Assembly: GCF_022682495.2 (NCBI RefSeq)
Contig: NC_071388.1
Location: forward strand, 28,504,139 to 28,568,138
Source: Desmodus rotundus
Lineage: Eukaryota > Chordata > Mammalia > Chiroptera > Phyllostomidae
Reading direction: 5' to 3'
Length of the DNA stretch: 64,000 nt
Part shown: one piece after another, positions 46,746-58,376 of the stretch
Layout of the letters: every line of letters starts with the position of its first letter
Numbering within the stretch: the stretch's first letter is position 1
Made by a program: the position numbers and the translations under genes
The notes under the pieces: model-generated
Databases searched by the model: none
Told to the model about the DNA's origin: nothing
What the model saw: the letters and a program-made list of their open reading frames with translations, nothing else

Positions 46746-48640
46746 AATGGCCAAGTGCTATTATATGTAGTATAGTGCAGTATAGTGTAGTGTAGTGTCC
46801 AGATCAGTGACAATGTACTTACACAGTATACATATTAGAGACAGTGTGCTTTCTACACCACAGTTTTTAAAAATATGTCTGAGGCTATGCAAAATGTTAC
46901 TTTAGACAGGTTAGTCATGCACAAAAGGACCTTTGATGTCAAAGAAAGAAATACACCACGATATGAAAACAAAATTGGTAATTTGAGAACATAAATCTTT
47001 GTATGGACGTACTTAAAATATATTAGGCTATAATCTTTTAAAGGTAAGAAATATACCTGCTTTATATCATATTTGAATATCTTCTACCCAAATATTTAAT
47101 TAAATGAATATATATACCAAGTTATGTTTTAAAAGTTCACCTTTGTTTATTTAAACACTTAAAATTATTTTTTAAAATATCAAAGATTGAAGTAGAACTT
47201 TTTTGTCTATTCTTATAACAAATGTTAAATAATACTTTCTATTTTTATAAAATAAATTTGAATCAACTCCAAGATAATTTTGTACATTATTTTTAATAGA
47301 AAATAATTATTGAGGATGATCTATCATACTTAACACTCAACAATATCACAAAATAATATTCTGAAGACTGAAAAATTCAACATTACAAGATCATTTTCTC
47401 CCATTAAGCATTAGGCAGATGGTTGAGATCACAGTGGTTCTTGTGAGTGGGAAGCAAGAACATTTTCATGTTGTACCGTGGACAAGCATCGGCTGATACG
47501 TACATTTTCAGTGGAATATTTGATAGAACCTAACATTCCACTTTTACAATAAAGTGTTTGTGCTCAAATAATTCCCATTTTGAGATTTTTCTCATGATGC
47601 CTTATCCACACCAGAAGCCGGGAATTCCCTGCAATATTTCATTAGTCTTGTCAACCAAATCTATTCATAAATGAGAATAAATGAGCATGTCAGCATAAGT
47701 TATTGTGGTAATTTGTGAAACTGTTAATGAGATATTTTCAGAGCTCATAAAAGGGAAGAGCTATGTCATTAAATTACTGCACAATAATTTTGTTCTGATA
47801 CAGTAAGTGAGCCGATATTTTATCAAAAACGACACCCTGACGCATCAATGAACTGAAGATGAACAATTAAATGTTCCAATGAAAGAGGTCTGATGTTATT
47901 TGGAAGTAGTTAAAACTTACAAAGGAACATGGAGTTAAAAACGAAGAGTAATTATTTGGCATTAATTGAATGTTTTTAACTTTTGAAAATTCATGAATAT
48001 TATAAAACATATCAGTAACAGCTCCCTAAATGTATAAAAGGAGATACACTCAAACATTTTGCTATATAACAAATATGTGGTGTTCCTTAATATACACCCA
48101 AACATTGTTTACAGGATACTCAAGAGATAAGTCTTACTAGTGAGTACACAGGGACAGGGATAATTGTGGCTGTTACATTTGGAATTTGCTGTGCTGCCCT
48201 GTAAGAAAAGGACATGGGCAAAAGGGAAAGAAGAATATATGAGTTTACCTCAATTTGGGCAGTGCAAAAAATATAAACTATAATCACTCTAGTAGGGAAT
48301 AGAGGGTGGTGATGTTGGCAGATACCACAGGGCACTCTATCAAAAGGAGGGAAAAATAGGCTATTGGAATGGAAAACATCTCTAGCTGGTTAGGGAGGAG
48401 GGAGCCCCTGTGGTTTACTGAGCACTGACATTGGCACTATTATAGGGATTATAAAGACACCAGTTCATTAAATGTGTACCCTTCAATCCTTTAGTTTCAT
48501 GTTTATGGTATCCAGAGGCCCAGTACAATTTTTGTGATATAGAGGAGCATTTGTGAAACACTAAGTCCTCAAGGTGGGAACACCGCAAAGGCAATACAGG
48601 AAAAATGTACAAACTGTGTGTGCATGTGTGTGTATGTGTG
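46746..48640. other. Unique-looking sequence, possible conserved non-coding block
   Basis: A TAGTGTAG-type short repeat lies near 46764-46798. 47400-47900 has balanced composition, retained CpGs and several homeodomain-like TAAT/ATTA motifs, but no gene. Open frames have no domain. Confidence 0.35.
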
Positions 48641-48650
48641 TGTGTGTTAG
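48618..48650. repeat. (TG)n microsatellite
   Basis: TGTGTGTGCATGTGTGTGTATGTGTGTGTGTG, imperfect, adjoining the RTE-like LINE end. Confidence 0.9.
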
Positions 48651-49540
48651 GTGCCTGGAGTCAGCGTTGATGCCTGGTGACCGTATGAATGTCCACAATG
48701 TCCTGTCCTCAACAACCCTGCTCAGGTCCTACAGACTTAAGCCTATGGCTCGTTTATGGAGTCAATCCATCCCATATTTGGTCTTCCTCTTTGCCTGCTG
48801 TTTTCTGCTTTTTCCAGGATTATTTTCCTTTCCAAGAGTTCTGTCTTCTCATGATGTTCCTGAAGTAGGACAGCTTCAGTCTGTCATTTTGGCCTCCGGA
48901 AATGTTTCAGGCTTAATTGGCTCTGGGATCCACCTGTTCATCTTTCTGGTGATCCAGGGAATCTACAGAGCTCTCCTCCTTCATATTCAAATGAATCAAA
49001 TTTTTCCCTTTCAGCATTTTTCACCGTCCAGCTTTCACATCCATATATACTAACGCAACATGAGGGCGTGAATGATCTCAGTCTTGGTTTTCAATGACAG
49101 ATCTTTGCTCTTGGTGATCTTTCCTAATTCTTCCCTTTCTGCCCTTTCAACTCTCAGCCTTTTCTTGATTTGTTGGCTGTGGTCAACATTTGAATTGGTA
49201 ACTGAACCAAGGTAAACAAAATCTTTAACAGTTTCCGTGTCTTCATTGTCTATATTAAAGCTGTACATTTGTTCCGTAGTCATGATTTTTGTTTTTCAAA
49301 TGCAGTTCTGCTTTGACATTTTTTCTTTCACTTTAATCAGAAGTCATTTCAAGGTATGGCTACTTTCTAGCAGTACGATGGTGTCGTTTGCATATCTTTA
49401 ATTATTGACATTTCTTCCACCAACTTTCACTTTTCTTTCTCTGTATCTAGTCCAGTTTTTTGTGTGGCATACCCTTTGCACAGAAAAAACAGACAGGGAG
49501 ATAAATGCAGCCTTTGTGTACAGGGACTTTAGAGGCAAAA
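48650..49540 (-). pseudogene. RTE/BovB-like LINE fragment (3' part of reverse transcriptase ORF)
   Basis: Reverse reading: a 77-codon frame (49283-49050) with ETVKDFVYLGSVTNSNVDHS, QQIKKRLRVERAEREELGKI and SKDLSLKTKTEIIHALM. This is the characteristic RTE-clade segment (YLGS-x-I.., D.S.EIK.RL, ..LK.KD..LKTK..LI.A). YGCESWT follows directly in another frame at 49025-49045, then GRPNMGWIDSINEP further on, again in RTE order. Upstream, 49290-49540 matches the part of the RT domain before it. Frameshifts and stops break it. Outside this clade I know no family with this motif set. It is a 3' fragment of ~0.9 kb, not active. Confidence 0.75.
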
Positions 49541-50330
49541 CGAGCAAACAGGGTATAGATAGATCTTTATGACATTATTACACAGATAACTCATAAATAC
49601 CCTTTCCTTTTAACTGTGATTTCAATATGACTGCTTTAATGTGCCCAGGTAGATGAACACCTTTCTAAAACCTCTCCTACCTGTGGCTTTTATACCACTC
49701 AGTAAGATCATTAGTCTAATGGGCTGTTCCCTAACAAAAGCTAGGTCAGACCCAGCAGACTTGGAGTTGACGAATCTCAATGAATGATAAGAGTAATCAT
49801 CATTGATTTTATCAGAAAATGTCTATAGGGTGCTTATTAGGGATAGGGCTTTAGATCAGAGGCTTGGGATGCACTTAGATATGGAGATTGCCTGTACTGT
49901 GGAACCTATAATTTAATCTGGGACATGGGAGGCACACATGAAAAGACAAGTGAGTTATAAATGAGTGCATTAAAAAGTGCCATAATTCTTTAGGACGGCC
50001 ACAGACACAGAGGTATGTGATAGTTAAGAAGGCTTCGTGGAGAGGAATGCCTTCTGTTGGGACATAGAGCCAAAGCAGTGATAATTAACCTGTTTTATAG
50101 TTGTACAAAATTTTACATATCTTATTTAACTTGTTTTTTACAAGAACCATGAATACTATTTGTTTGCTCATTTTTTTAAGCTGCTGAAACTCGAGGAATT
50201 TCATGATAAAGTTGAGGGTCAAATTCAGGTATTCTATTTTGTTACTTATTTTTTTTGTGACACAATTGCTCTTCATTTGAGGACTTAGACCCTCAGATAG
50301 GCCCTGTATGGACACTTCACTACCAAAACT
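49541..50330. other. No gene recognised
   Basis: No repeat or coding region assigned. Confidence 0.4.
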
Positions 50331-50332
50331 AT

Positions 50333-50548
50333 GGAGGTAGCATAGTGGTAAAGAGTATGGGGCCTAGCATTCATATCCTAGCACTATTCCATGTTAGCTC
50401 CGTGACTTCTGACAAATACCACACCTCCACTTCATTTACAATTACAAATGACAAAAATAATGTGATTCACCCATGGGGTAGTTTTGAGGATTAAATGAAA
50501 CGATACCTGCAAAGTACTTAGACTGCTATTTACTCTGTATTAGGCTAG
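50333..50548 (+). repeat. MIR SINE, nearly full length
   Basis: Includes the tRNA-like head (GTAGCATAGTGGTAAAGAGTATGGGGCCTAG), CATATCCTAGCACTATTCCATGTTAGCTCCGTGACTTCTGAC, and GTAGTTTTGAGGATTAAATGAAACGATACCTGCAAAGTACTTAGA. All are in MIR order and spacing. Confidence 0.85.
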
Positions 50549-51009
50549 TTGTTCTCAAGTTCCAGCTTTTAGGCCTTTAATCTTAAAAATTACATGCACT
50601 CTAAGGAATTTTTATGTAGCTTGTAGCTATTGATATTTACCATACAAAAAATTCAAAATATTTCTCAATTAATTATATTTTTAATAATAAAACAATTAAA
50701 AGCTAAAGTAAAGAACTTTTAAAAATATATAACTGTATTTTTTCAGACAAAAATACGTAGTGAAAAGAGTGGCATTGTTACATTTTTGCAAGTCTCTACT
50801 ATTCACCTTAATAAAACAGAACTGGATTATCATTCTTCTACATGCCGTCTGCTGTGATATGTTGTTTTTGTAGACATATGTGGAGAAAACCTGGTCTTAC
50901 ACAGATATGAAGTTGGTAAATGGAGGAATGTTTTCAAAGCTTTTCATATATTTTAATAGTGAATTTCTTCTTTGATACTATAAAAAATTTGACAAATGAA
51001 AGTTTATTT

Positions 51010-51735
51010 TAATTTTATTTTTGTTATTATGCAATTACAGTTGTCCCCATTTCCCCCCATTACTCTACCCTGCCCTACCCACCCCCGGCCCCCACATTCA
51101 ACCCTTCCTTCCTGTTGTCTTTGTCCATGGGTATAAAAGACCCTTCACCTTCTTTCCTCTGTTACCCCCCTCCTGCCTCCCCTCTGGTCACTGTCAGTTT
51201 GTTCTTTATTTCCATGTCTCTGGTTATATTTTGCTTGCTTGTTAGTTTTGTTGATTAGGTTCCACTTTTAGGTGAGGTCATGTGATATTTGTCTTTCACT
51301 GCCTGGCTTGTTTCACTTAGCACAATGCTCTCCAGTTCTATCCATGCTGTCACCAGGGGTAGGAGCTCCTTCTTCCTTTCTGCTGTGTAGTATTAAACTG
51401 ATTAATTATACCACAGTTTTTTGATCCACTCATTTACTGATGGGCACCTAGGTTGTTTCCAGCATTTGGCTATTGTAAATTGTGCTGCTGTGAACATTGG
51501 GATTCATAGGTTCTTTTGAATTTGTGTTTCAGGATTCTTAGGGTATAATCCCAGCAGTGGAATTGCTGGGTCAAAAGGCAGTTCCATTTTTAGTTTCCTA
51601 AGGAATTTCAATACTGTTTTCCAGTTGCTGCACCAGTCTGCATTCCCACCAACAGTGTGCTAGGGTTCCCTTTTCTCCACAGCCTTGCCAGCATTTGTTG
51701 TTTGTTGATTTGTTTATGATGGCCACTCTGATTGG
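51010..51735 (-). mobile_element. L1 3' fragment (5'-truncated)
   Basis: Starts at left with the complement of the A-rich tail and 3' UTR (TTTTGTTATTATGCAATTACAGTTGTCCCC, CCCATTACTCTACCCTGCCC). It continues to the ORF2 C-terminal region, e.g. the complement of the LHCWWEC-type block near 51630-51660 (CACCAGTCTGCATTCCCACCAACAGTG). A different, younger-looking subfamily from that at 42.1 kb by 3' UTR. Confidence 0.9.
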
Positions 51736-52104
51736 TATGAAGTAAAATTTTCTTAAAGGTTAATTGAAATGTGGAATCTGAAACCATGAATAAATGAACT
51801 TTTTTGAACACTGTCACATTAAAGTCCATTGGCCTATCATGTACTTTGGATGAAACTTTTACCAACACACAATTCTGGTTATTTGAAAAATACTGGTTAA
51901 CTTAATTATGTTGATCCTCCACATGTTAACACATTGGGTTATACAACATTAGAGAGTCGCATTCAGTGATATAACCCACCACTAATCGCACGGGAAATGA
52001 CTTTAGCTATGGGGAAGATCTTCAGCTTATGAGATAAATTAAAGTTTGGGTTTTTTTTTAAATTTTTGTTTTACTTGAAATTTTAAATGTTGTTACTAAA
52101 AAAT

Positions 52105-52640
52105 AGTGTCAGTTGTTTCTTCCCCAGAACCGCCAGCCCCAGACTCTCCTCAGGTATCTCTAATCCACTCTGCCCTCCCTCTGCCAGAGCCCAGGGTAAG
52201 TGGCTGCAAACAAAATTTTGCATGTTAGCCCTTTAAGAGGCTCTCTGCATCTCCAGCCATCTCTCCCAGGCAGGCAGAATCCCTACTGCTTTTCAGATCT
52301 GGTTGTTATCTGGTTCTCTTTCGGGCTCTGGTGCTGTAGGCTGGGGAGTCCGGCTTGGGGTTTAGACTCTACACTTCTTAGGGGGAACCCCCCAGCCTCT
52401 GAAATATCCTACTGGAAGTTCAACTGGCACCCATGGGAACCCAGCCAGCCCTCTCGTACCTCCTCCAATTGCCTACCAGTCTTGTTGTGGTGAAGTGATT
52501 TCTTTTGTCTGTCCATAATTATAAGGCTTCTCTCCAGCTAGTGTTTACTTGGTTATTCAGGAGGATTTCTCTACAATTTAGTTGTAATTTCAGGTTGGTC
52601 CTGGGAGGACATTAGTGTGGATTCCACTTACTCCTTCATG
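52105..52640 (-). mobile_element. L1 5' UTR fragment (5' half)
   Basis: Homologous along its length to 38935-39460 of the L1 at 34.7-39.5 kb: CAGACTCTCCTCAGGTATCTCT, CAGAGCCCAGGGTAAGTGGC, GCTCTGGTGCTGTAGGCTGGGG, CTACAATTTAGTTGTAATTTCAGGTTGGTCCTGGGAGGA. The element start lies near 52640. The rest of the element is absent on this side. Confidence 0.85.
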
Positions 52641-53204
52641 TTTTCCTTGAAGTATAAATGTTCTTTGTCTACTTTTGAGGAAACTGCCAAATAACCACCT
52701 GAGTAATTGTAGTTTTTCTATCAGTTTTTTCAAGTAAAAATTATTTTCCAAGTGAAAAGCAATAGTACCCCTCTTAACTGAAATCATTGCACAACTGAAT
52801 TTTCTAGAGACAACCAGAAGTGTTTACATAAACTTTCCATTTGATCACATGGAAAAGTAAAAAAGACATATTTAAGGACTGTGATTAATAAAATGAACTT
52901 ATACTATTACGTGGATACTCTTAAGTGAATCTAACTTTCTTTCTTTTCTTTTTTAACCGTGTGGTGGTAAAAGATACAGTAAAAAATAATACAGTTTGCT
53001 GTCATCACCTAATTTGTGCTAAAACACTGAGTTTTCTACACCAGTGACTTTTCACCTTCGGTGCAGATGTCAAAATGGTGAAAATGGTAGCCAACACTTG
53101 AGTATTACAAAAAATATCTTTGACCTCATGAAACCCATGAAAATGCCTATGTTCAAGAGTTTTGACCACACTTTCAGGGTGACTTTGAGAACACTTTCCT
53201 ATGC

Positions 53205-53640
53205 CCAATGCTAGTAAAACCTGGCCTTGGTGCACAGCCGTGTTCTTTCTGCACACACCCAGGCCCGGTAGTGGGAGCCACAAGGTGTGGGTCGCTGATA
53301 GCTCCGAACAGGTTGCCCAGGGCCAGTCACAGGCAACATCTGACATATGCTTCAACTAGAGTCTTTGCAGATCTATCTAAACATAGAGACAAATACAAAG
53401 ACACAGCCAAAAGGGGAAGATGAAGAAACAGGCCCCAAATAAAAGAATACGAGAATACTCTAGCAGAAGAATGAAATGAAAAGGAGGCAAGCAATTTGTC
53501 AGATATAGGGTTTAAAATAATGATTATAAAGATACTCAACAGCATAAAAAAGACTTAGAAACCATAAAAAGGACCAGTCAGCAATAAAGAATGCAATATC
53601 TGAAATAAATAATACATTGGAAGTAATAAGCAGTAGGTTA
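53205..53640 (+). mobile_element. L1 5' UTR 3' part plus ORF1 start
   Basis: Corresponds to the complement of 38230-38660: GTTCTTTCTGCACACA, GGTTGCCCAGGGCCAGTCACAGGCAACATCTGAC, GACTCTTTGCAGATC-like. It then runs into ORF1-like residues GRRNRPQ-type, ASNLSDIGFK and LNSIKKDLETIKRTSQQ (about 53420-53600) before breaking off. Opposite orientation to the 5' UTR piece at 52.1-52.6 kb. Confidence 0.82.
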
Positions 53641-53796
53641 AGCATTCATTTTAGTTATTACTACTATTAAGAAGGAGAGCCGAAGTTCATGCAAAGATAG
53701 ATGTGAATGGCAGAAAATACACTTGGAGAAGTAAGAGTCATATTGTGGAGTTCTGTTTTATGAGGGGCCCTACTTATTAAAAAATTTAAACCAACA

Positions 53797-54023
53797 GCCC
53801 TGGCTGATGTGGCTCAGCAGATTGAGCACCAGCTTATGAACCAAGGGGTTGCTAGTTCAATTACCAGTCAAAGCATGTGCCTCCTTTGTGGGCCACCTCC
53901 CCAGTAGGGGGCACATGAGAGGTAACCACACATTGATGTTTCTCTCCGTCTCTTTCTCCCTCCCTTCCCCTCTGTCTATAAATAAATAAATAGATAAATA
54001 AATAAATAAATAAAATCTTAAAA
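53797..54023 (+). mobile_element. VES SINE
   Basis: CAGCCCTGGCTGATGTGGCTCAGCAGATTG head, CCAGTCAAAGCATGTGCC, GTAGGGGGCACATGAGAGGTAACCACACATTGATG, pyrimidine block and a (AAAT)n tail (53979-54014). Near duplication AAACCAACA (53788-53796) and AAACTAACA (54024-54032). Confidence 0.93.
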
Positions 54024-54559
54024 AAACTAACATTTCACTTGTTTTTCAGACTCTATCAGGATGCCCCCATGAAGCACAGATTCTATCCACAACATATACA
54101 GCATTCAAATGGACGTAGGCCATGTAACTAAATAGTCCACCAGTGTGTGTGAATTTGAGCTGTCCACTGTTGTTCAAGTGTACTACTTTTGTGTATCTAG
54201 CTTTGTCAGAGTGGGTGTGCACTGTGTCTTTATATGGTATGTATCCTTTATGGCAGCCCGAAGGCCAAGTTATTTGTATATCACTAAGGAACAATTACTT
54301 ATTCCAATCTGAGACATATTTTATAGTCAAACTACATGTGCACTTCAGTAACACAGACCCAGGAAGAGTGATTTTGCTCTTAATAGATATAATTTTTGAA
54401 AGGTATGTCTAGGTGGCATTTCTTTTATGCTTCTAAAAAGAGAAGCATTATCTTATCCCTTCTACATGAGCTCTTATTTATCATTATACTTATCTGGAAA
54501 ATGACACGCATTATAGTGCTCACCTTCACTGAAACCGCCTCTCAAATTTAGAATTAACT

Positions 54560-54735
54560 TATTTATATAGAACTTTGTATTTATAGGAAATAGTTTGGAT
54601 ATATCATCCTCTCATTCAATATTCTTAAGAATCCTGTGAAATCTGGCTCTTATCTTCATTTAATTGAACCTTCTAAATGGCTCTCAGGGTACGAGGCTGA
54701 GAACTGAGAATCAAGCCTTTATCATAGACCTTCTG
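54560..54735 (+). repeat. MIR SINE fragment
   Basis: TCATCCTCTCATTCAATATTCTTAAGAATCCTGTGAAATCTGGCTCTTATCTTCATTTAATTGAACC..CAGGGTACGAGGCTGAGAACTGAGAATCAAGCCTTTATC is in MIR core and 3' order. Confidence 0.6.
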
Positions 54736-54744
54736 ATTTTTGTT

Positions 54745-56290
54745 TAGTCCTAAAACAAATATATCATAATTACCTTCATTTTATATTAAAACATACAATT
54801 TATCACCTGCCATATACAATAAAAATGTTAAAACCTTCCCCCAAAATATAATTTTTATATTTATATCTGACATGGTCTAATCACATTGTAAAACTGCAGA
54901 AAAAATACTTGCAGCTCCACCTCTGGTTGCCAGCAGAGGTTGCTCTTAGGTTAGTGATTACACTCAGATTACATTATGTCAAGAATATCATACAAACTAA
55001 GCAAACAACAAGAACAGAGACAGAGTCTTAGAAATGGAGAGCATTCTGATGGTTGCCAGATGGTTCTCATCTCTTGTACTTTCATCTCCACTGACTTCTT
55101 AAACATACCATAAATTCTCAATTCTACTATTTCCTGTGCACTAAACATTTTCCTTTCTGTAATCCTGAGTATGAACAATCTGTTCTTGCATTTTTCTCTT
55201 TTCTTAGGCTTTTCACACCCTGCCTCTCCCCCATCCTAAATGTTGAAATTATAGATACAATTTATGAAAGCTATTTTCACCACTCTTTTCTCAATTTTTC
55301 AACCAAACACATGTGATGTCTCTTGCTCTTGATCCATGCTAACATTTGTCAGTATTTTTATACTTACTGTACCCTGATTTTTGTGCACTTTTATTCCTTG
55401 CTTACTAAGTTGTAAACGTATTCATCTCTCTATACCCTGAAGGATTTCACATGGAGTCTTATAGATCATAAGCTCCCGAATTTGTTTGCTAGTATAGTGT
55501 CTATAGTTTTTCATTTGATATTATATCTCTTTTTCATTAATTCAATTATATCTTATTTTAGATTATATTGTATATTCTACTATACTAAAGTATTAATATA
55601 GTGTCATTAACTTTCTTTATATGACTCCGTAGTTCAGAGAATGTTTTAAATGTAGTTGATATAATCTTTGTTCTTGGTGATATAGTTATGTTAACTCAAT
55701 GGAAATTCATCTTTAAATTTTTCCATGGACTATAGTGATATTTGATAAAAAGAACTGCAATAACAATGGTGTTAATTATGGTTTGTTTTCCAGAGCCTGA
55801 ATAACTAACTACTCACTTAAATGATTTCAAAGACTGTCTCTCTTGTAACAAATATGAATATTTAATAAATCACAAATATCTAAAAGTAGTTCATAGAATG
55901 TTTAAAAATGAGAATATGTTCTTCTTAAAGAATGTCATAAACTATTATAATGTACTTATATGATGCAATTTTTAAAAATCTAAAAAAAAAATCTGGAAAA
56001 AATTAGTAATAAATTTAGTGTTATCTTGGCTAAATTCATGGTTATAGTGCAAATATAAATGAAGGTGTTAATATTTGTTTAAAATTATTAAAGTAAAACA
56101 CATTAACTTGATATCATATCATGACGTCATCTCTGTAAAGTTAAACATTGAGCAATTTGCTCATGTGATACACTACTTTGACAGTACAACAGCAAAACAT
56201 GAGTAAAATAGCATCAGAGCAATTTTCCTGTTTGGACCTGTTAACAAAGTCTCCATTTTTTCAAAGGAAAACAGTGAGTTCCTTGATTGA
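54745..56290. other. No gene recognised (L2-like scrap at 55340-55490)
   Basis: TTGCTTACTAAGTTGTAAACG..AGATCATAAGCTCCCG is faintly L2-like. The rest is AT-rich and unassigned. Confidence 0.4.
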
Positions 56291-56294
56291 GAAA

Positions 56295-56715
56295 TGTTGC
56301 AGGTTGGGTTCTTCCAAAAGAAGAAACTGAGTCAAAGTTTCGGGTGTAACATATATATTAGGAGCAGCATTTGAAATCGGCATCTCTGGAAGGGCGGAGA
56401 AGGAATCAAGATCAGGTGGAGGGAGAAGTCCAGGTTTGATGCTGACTGGACAGCTACAGAGGACTCCGCAGGGAGCTCTGGAGCTAAAACTGACCTATCA
56501 AAGTTGTCCCAGGTTGGGCTAAAATTGAAATGGTTTGGCTTTTATAACCCTGCCTCCAACAGTTGATGGATGAGGACTCCTGGAGGGTGTAACATTGGAG
56601 AGGAGGATCTGCAACTCAATCCCTTACCAGCTATGATAGTTGCAGACTTTCTGCCAATAACCGGGGTAACAAGAAGCAACATCTGGGCAGTGGGTCTCTA
56701 TATCCGTGACCAGGT
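56295..56715 (-). repeat. Ancient interspersed repeat, family not named
   Basis: TTGGGTTCTTCCAAAAGAAGAAACTGAG..TATATTAGGAGCAGC..GGGAGCTCTGGAGC..GGCTTTTATAACCCTGCCTCCAACAG..GGACTCCTGGAGGGTGTAAC..GTTGCAGACTTTCTGCCAATAACCGG..GCAACATCTGGGCAG matches, in order, an old mammalian repeat I recognise but cannot name; an LTR type is likely. Orientation is a guess. Open frames inside it (56631-56943) are artefacts. Confidence 0.5.
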
Positions 56716-56969
56716 TGCATGATCAAACTCACAGAGTTACAAGCAGAACCTAGATTCAAACCGACTCTAGGTTTACCTACAAACCCTGTGTTTTTAATGG
56801 CTATGCTACAAATTCCTTGCCTCCCTCTCTTCTGCAGGCCCCATAGGCTGAAAGTGTTTACCCCTAGTCTAGCCATTGCTCCTATTGACAGTATCATAGC
56901 TTGTCTTTCACTGTCCTCCACTGCACACACCATAGGACTGTAGAAAAATAACCATCACCACATTCATGA

Positions 56970-57118
56970 GGCCATCTATTGAGCTTCTTTATACTTTCAA
57001 TTTGTGAGTACTTGGAGTTATATATTACTTATATACATACTTATTGATTTATTGAATCAAACACTTATTAAGTAACTACTGTGTGCCAACAACTGAAACT
57101 TTATTTGTGAATGGAATT
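56970..57118 (-). repeat. L2 or MIR relic
   Basis: TTGATTTATTGAATCAAACACTTATTAAGTAACTACTGTGTGCCAACAACTG matches the 'attgagcacctactgtgtgccaggcactg' block in its usual plus-strand form. Short and worn. Confidence 0.5.
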
Positions 57119-57119
57119 A

Positions 57120-58140
57120 AGTGCAGAGCACAATGGTCTTGATTCATCGAGCTTTTCAGTTCACTGGTGCTTTAATGTCCGTGCTCTCTGTGCACAGCCT
57201 GTTGAAACGTGCTTCCTGCCTGGCGTTCCCTCCCTGCCGCCCAACACTGCTCAAGTGCTCTGAGATTGCCCTCCGTCAACTCATGAGGCTTTGGAGTGCT
57301 TTAAAAAATCCTCCGCAAAACTTTTAAATGAAATAATGAGGCCAGTTAAGAATTTTGAAAGGCCTCTAGGTGAAAAATCCAGTGAAAAGTGTCACAAATC
57401 GAGCCAACCTCGTGATTCAAATTAATGAAAGCTCATTCAGAATAATGGGAGAAAATTTGCCCAGGGTAAATGCAGAACTAAACTGCAACCTCATTGAAAA
57501 ATATAAATATAAAAATCATTTAAAAATCTTAAAATTTTAATGGAAGAATAGAGAGAAAAATGTAGATGAGGGCTACTTGTTAATGCTATCTGAGATTCTG
57601 TTGGATAGTAAAGGTGATGTTATTTTGTTTAGTTGTGAAATTTGTATTCATTTTTTCTCATTAATAGTCTGTTTACTCTTCATATTAATGTTGAATGGCA
57701 AGAATGACATAGCTGATTTTTTTTACAATAACCAGATTTTAAAATAATTTTAAGTACTTTTGAAATCCTTTAAATTCTTGACAATCCTTTTCAGATAAAC
57801 CAAACATCCTGCTGAAAGATGGGGTCATTGTATAATCACGGGGGAAATGTTTCTGTATAACATCAGTGTTTTTGACAGATCCATTGTTTTAAGTGTAAAT
57901 TTAAATGTTCAGTCCCCATCTGAAGACTGTGCTCATCAGTTATCTTTGGGCATATGAAGATGTCGATGATGATCATGGCCATGCTTGCTGCGACAACAAA
58001 ATAGCTCCTGATATTTTAGCACATTTTAAACTCCAGAAAATATGCTAATTAACATATATTCTTAATTAATTTAACCAACAATTGAAGTAATTTTATTTTC
58101 TGCAGTTTCTAGATAAAGCTGGAGCTTAGAAGGATATAGT
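57120..58140. other. No gene recognised; possible regulatory block
   Basis: 57780-58110 has an unusually mixed composition with CpGs (GATGTCGATGATGATCATGGCCATG, GCTGCGACAAC) followed by dense TTAATTAA/TAATTAAC motifs (58043-58072). It may be a conserved non-coding element; this is a guess. Confidence 0.3.
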
Positions 58141-58143
58141 TCC

Positions 58144-58340
58144 TCCTTGGCCAGATGGCACAGTTGGTTAGAGCATCATCCTGAGACACCAAAGTTCCTG
58201 GTATGATCATGGTCCAGACACATAGAGAATCAACCAATGGCTGCATAAATAAGTGGAACAACAAATTGATGGTCCTCTCTCTCTCTCCTTGTCCCTCTCT
58301 CTCTCTCTCTGGACTTTCCTCTCTCAAATCAATGAAAACG
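58144..58340 (+). mobile_element. tRNA-derived SINE of a different bat subfamily
   Basis: Head TCCTTGGCCAGATGGCACAGTTGGTTAGAGCATCATCCTGAGACACC resembles a tRNA D-arm/anticodon region and differs from VES. The B-box region is degraded (TGGTATGATCATGGTCCAGACAC). Then GAGAATCAACCAATGGCTGCATAAATAAGTGGAACAACAAATTGATG and a long CTCTCT tract (58276-58323) before an A-poor end. This layout is that of a second tRNA-derived bat SINE group. Confidence 0.75.
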
Positions 58341-58341
58341 A

Positions 58342-58376
58342 TTAAATTACTGAGTGTAATTTACTCAGTAATTTAA
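58342..58376. repeat. Perfect 14-bp hairpin
   Basis: TTAAATTACTGAGT (58342-58355) and its exact complement ACTCAGTAATTTAA (58363-58376) around a 7-nt GTAATTT loop, directly after the SINE. Confidence 0.9.

Noticed and set aside
48574..49053. Longest open frame in the window (159 codons), cysteine-rich start
   Set aside because: It is a TG microsatellite followed by the antisense strand of an RTE-like LINE whose coding frames lie on the reverse strand.
54920..54955. CTCF site (TTGCCAGCAGAGGTTGCTC)
   Set aside because: It resembles the motif core, but the essential GGGCG part is changed to GTTGC, so binding is doubtful.
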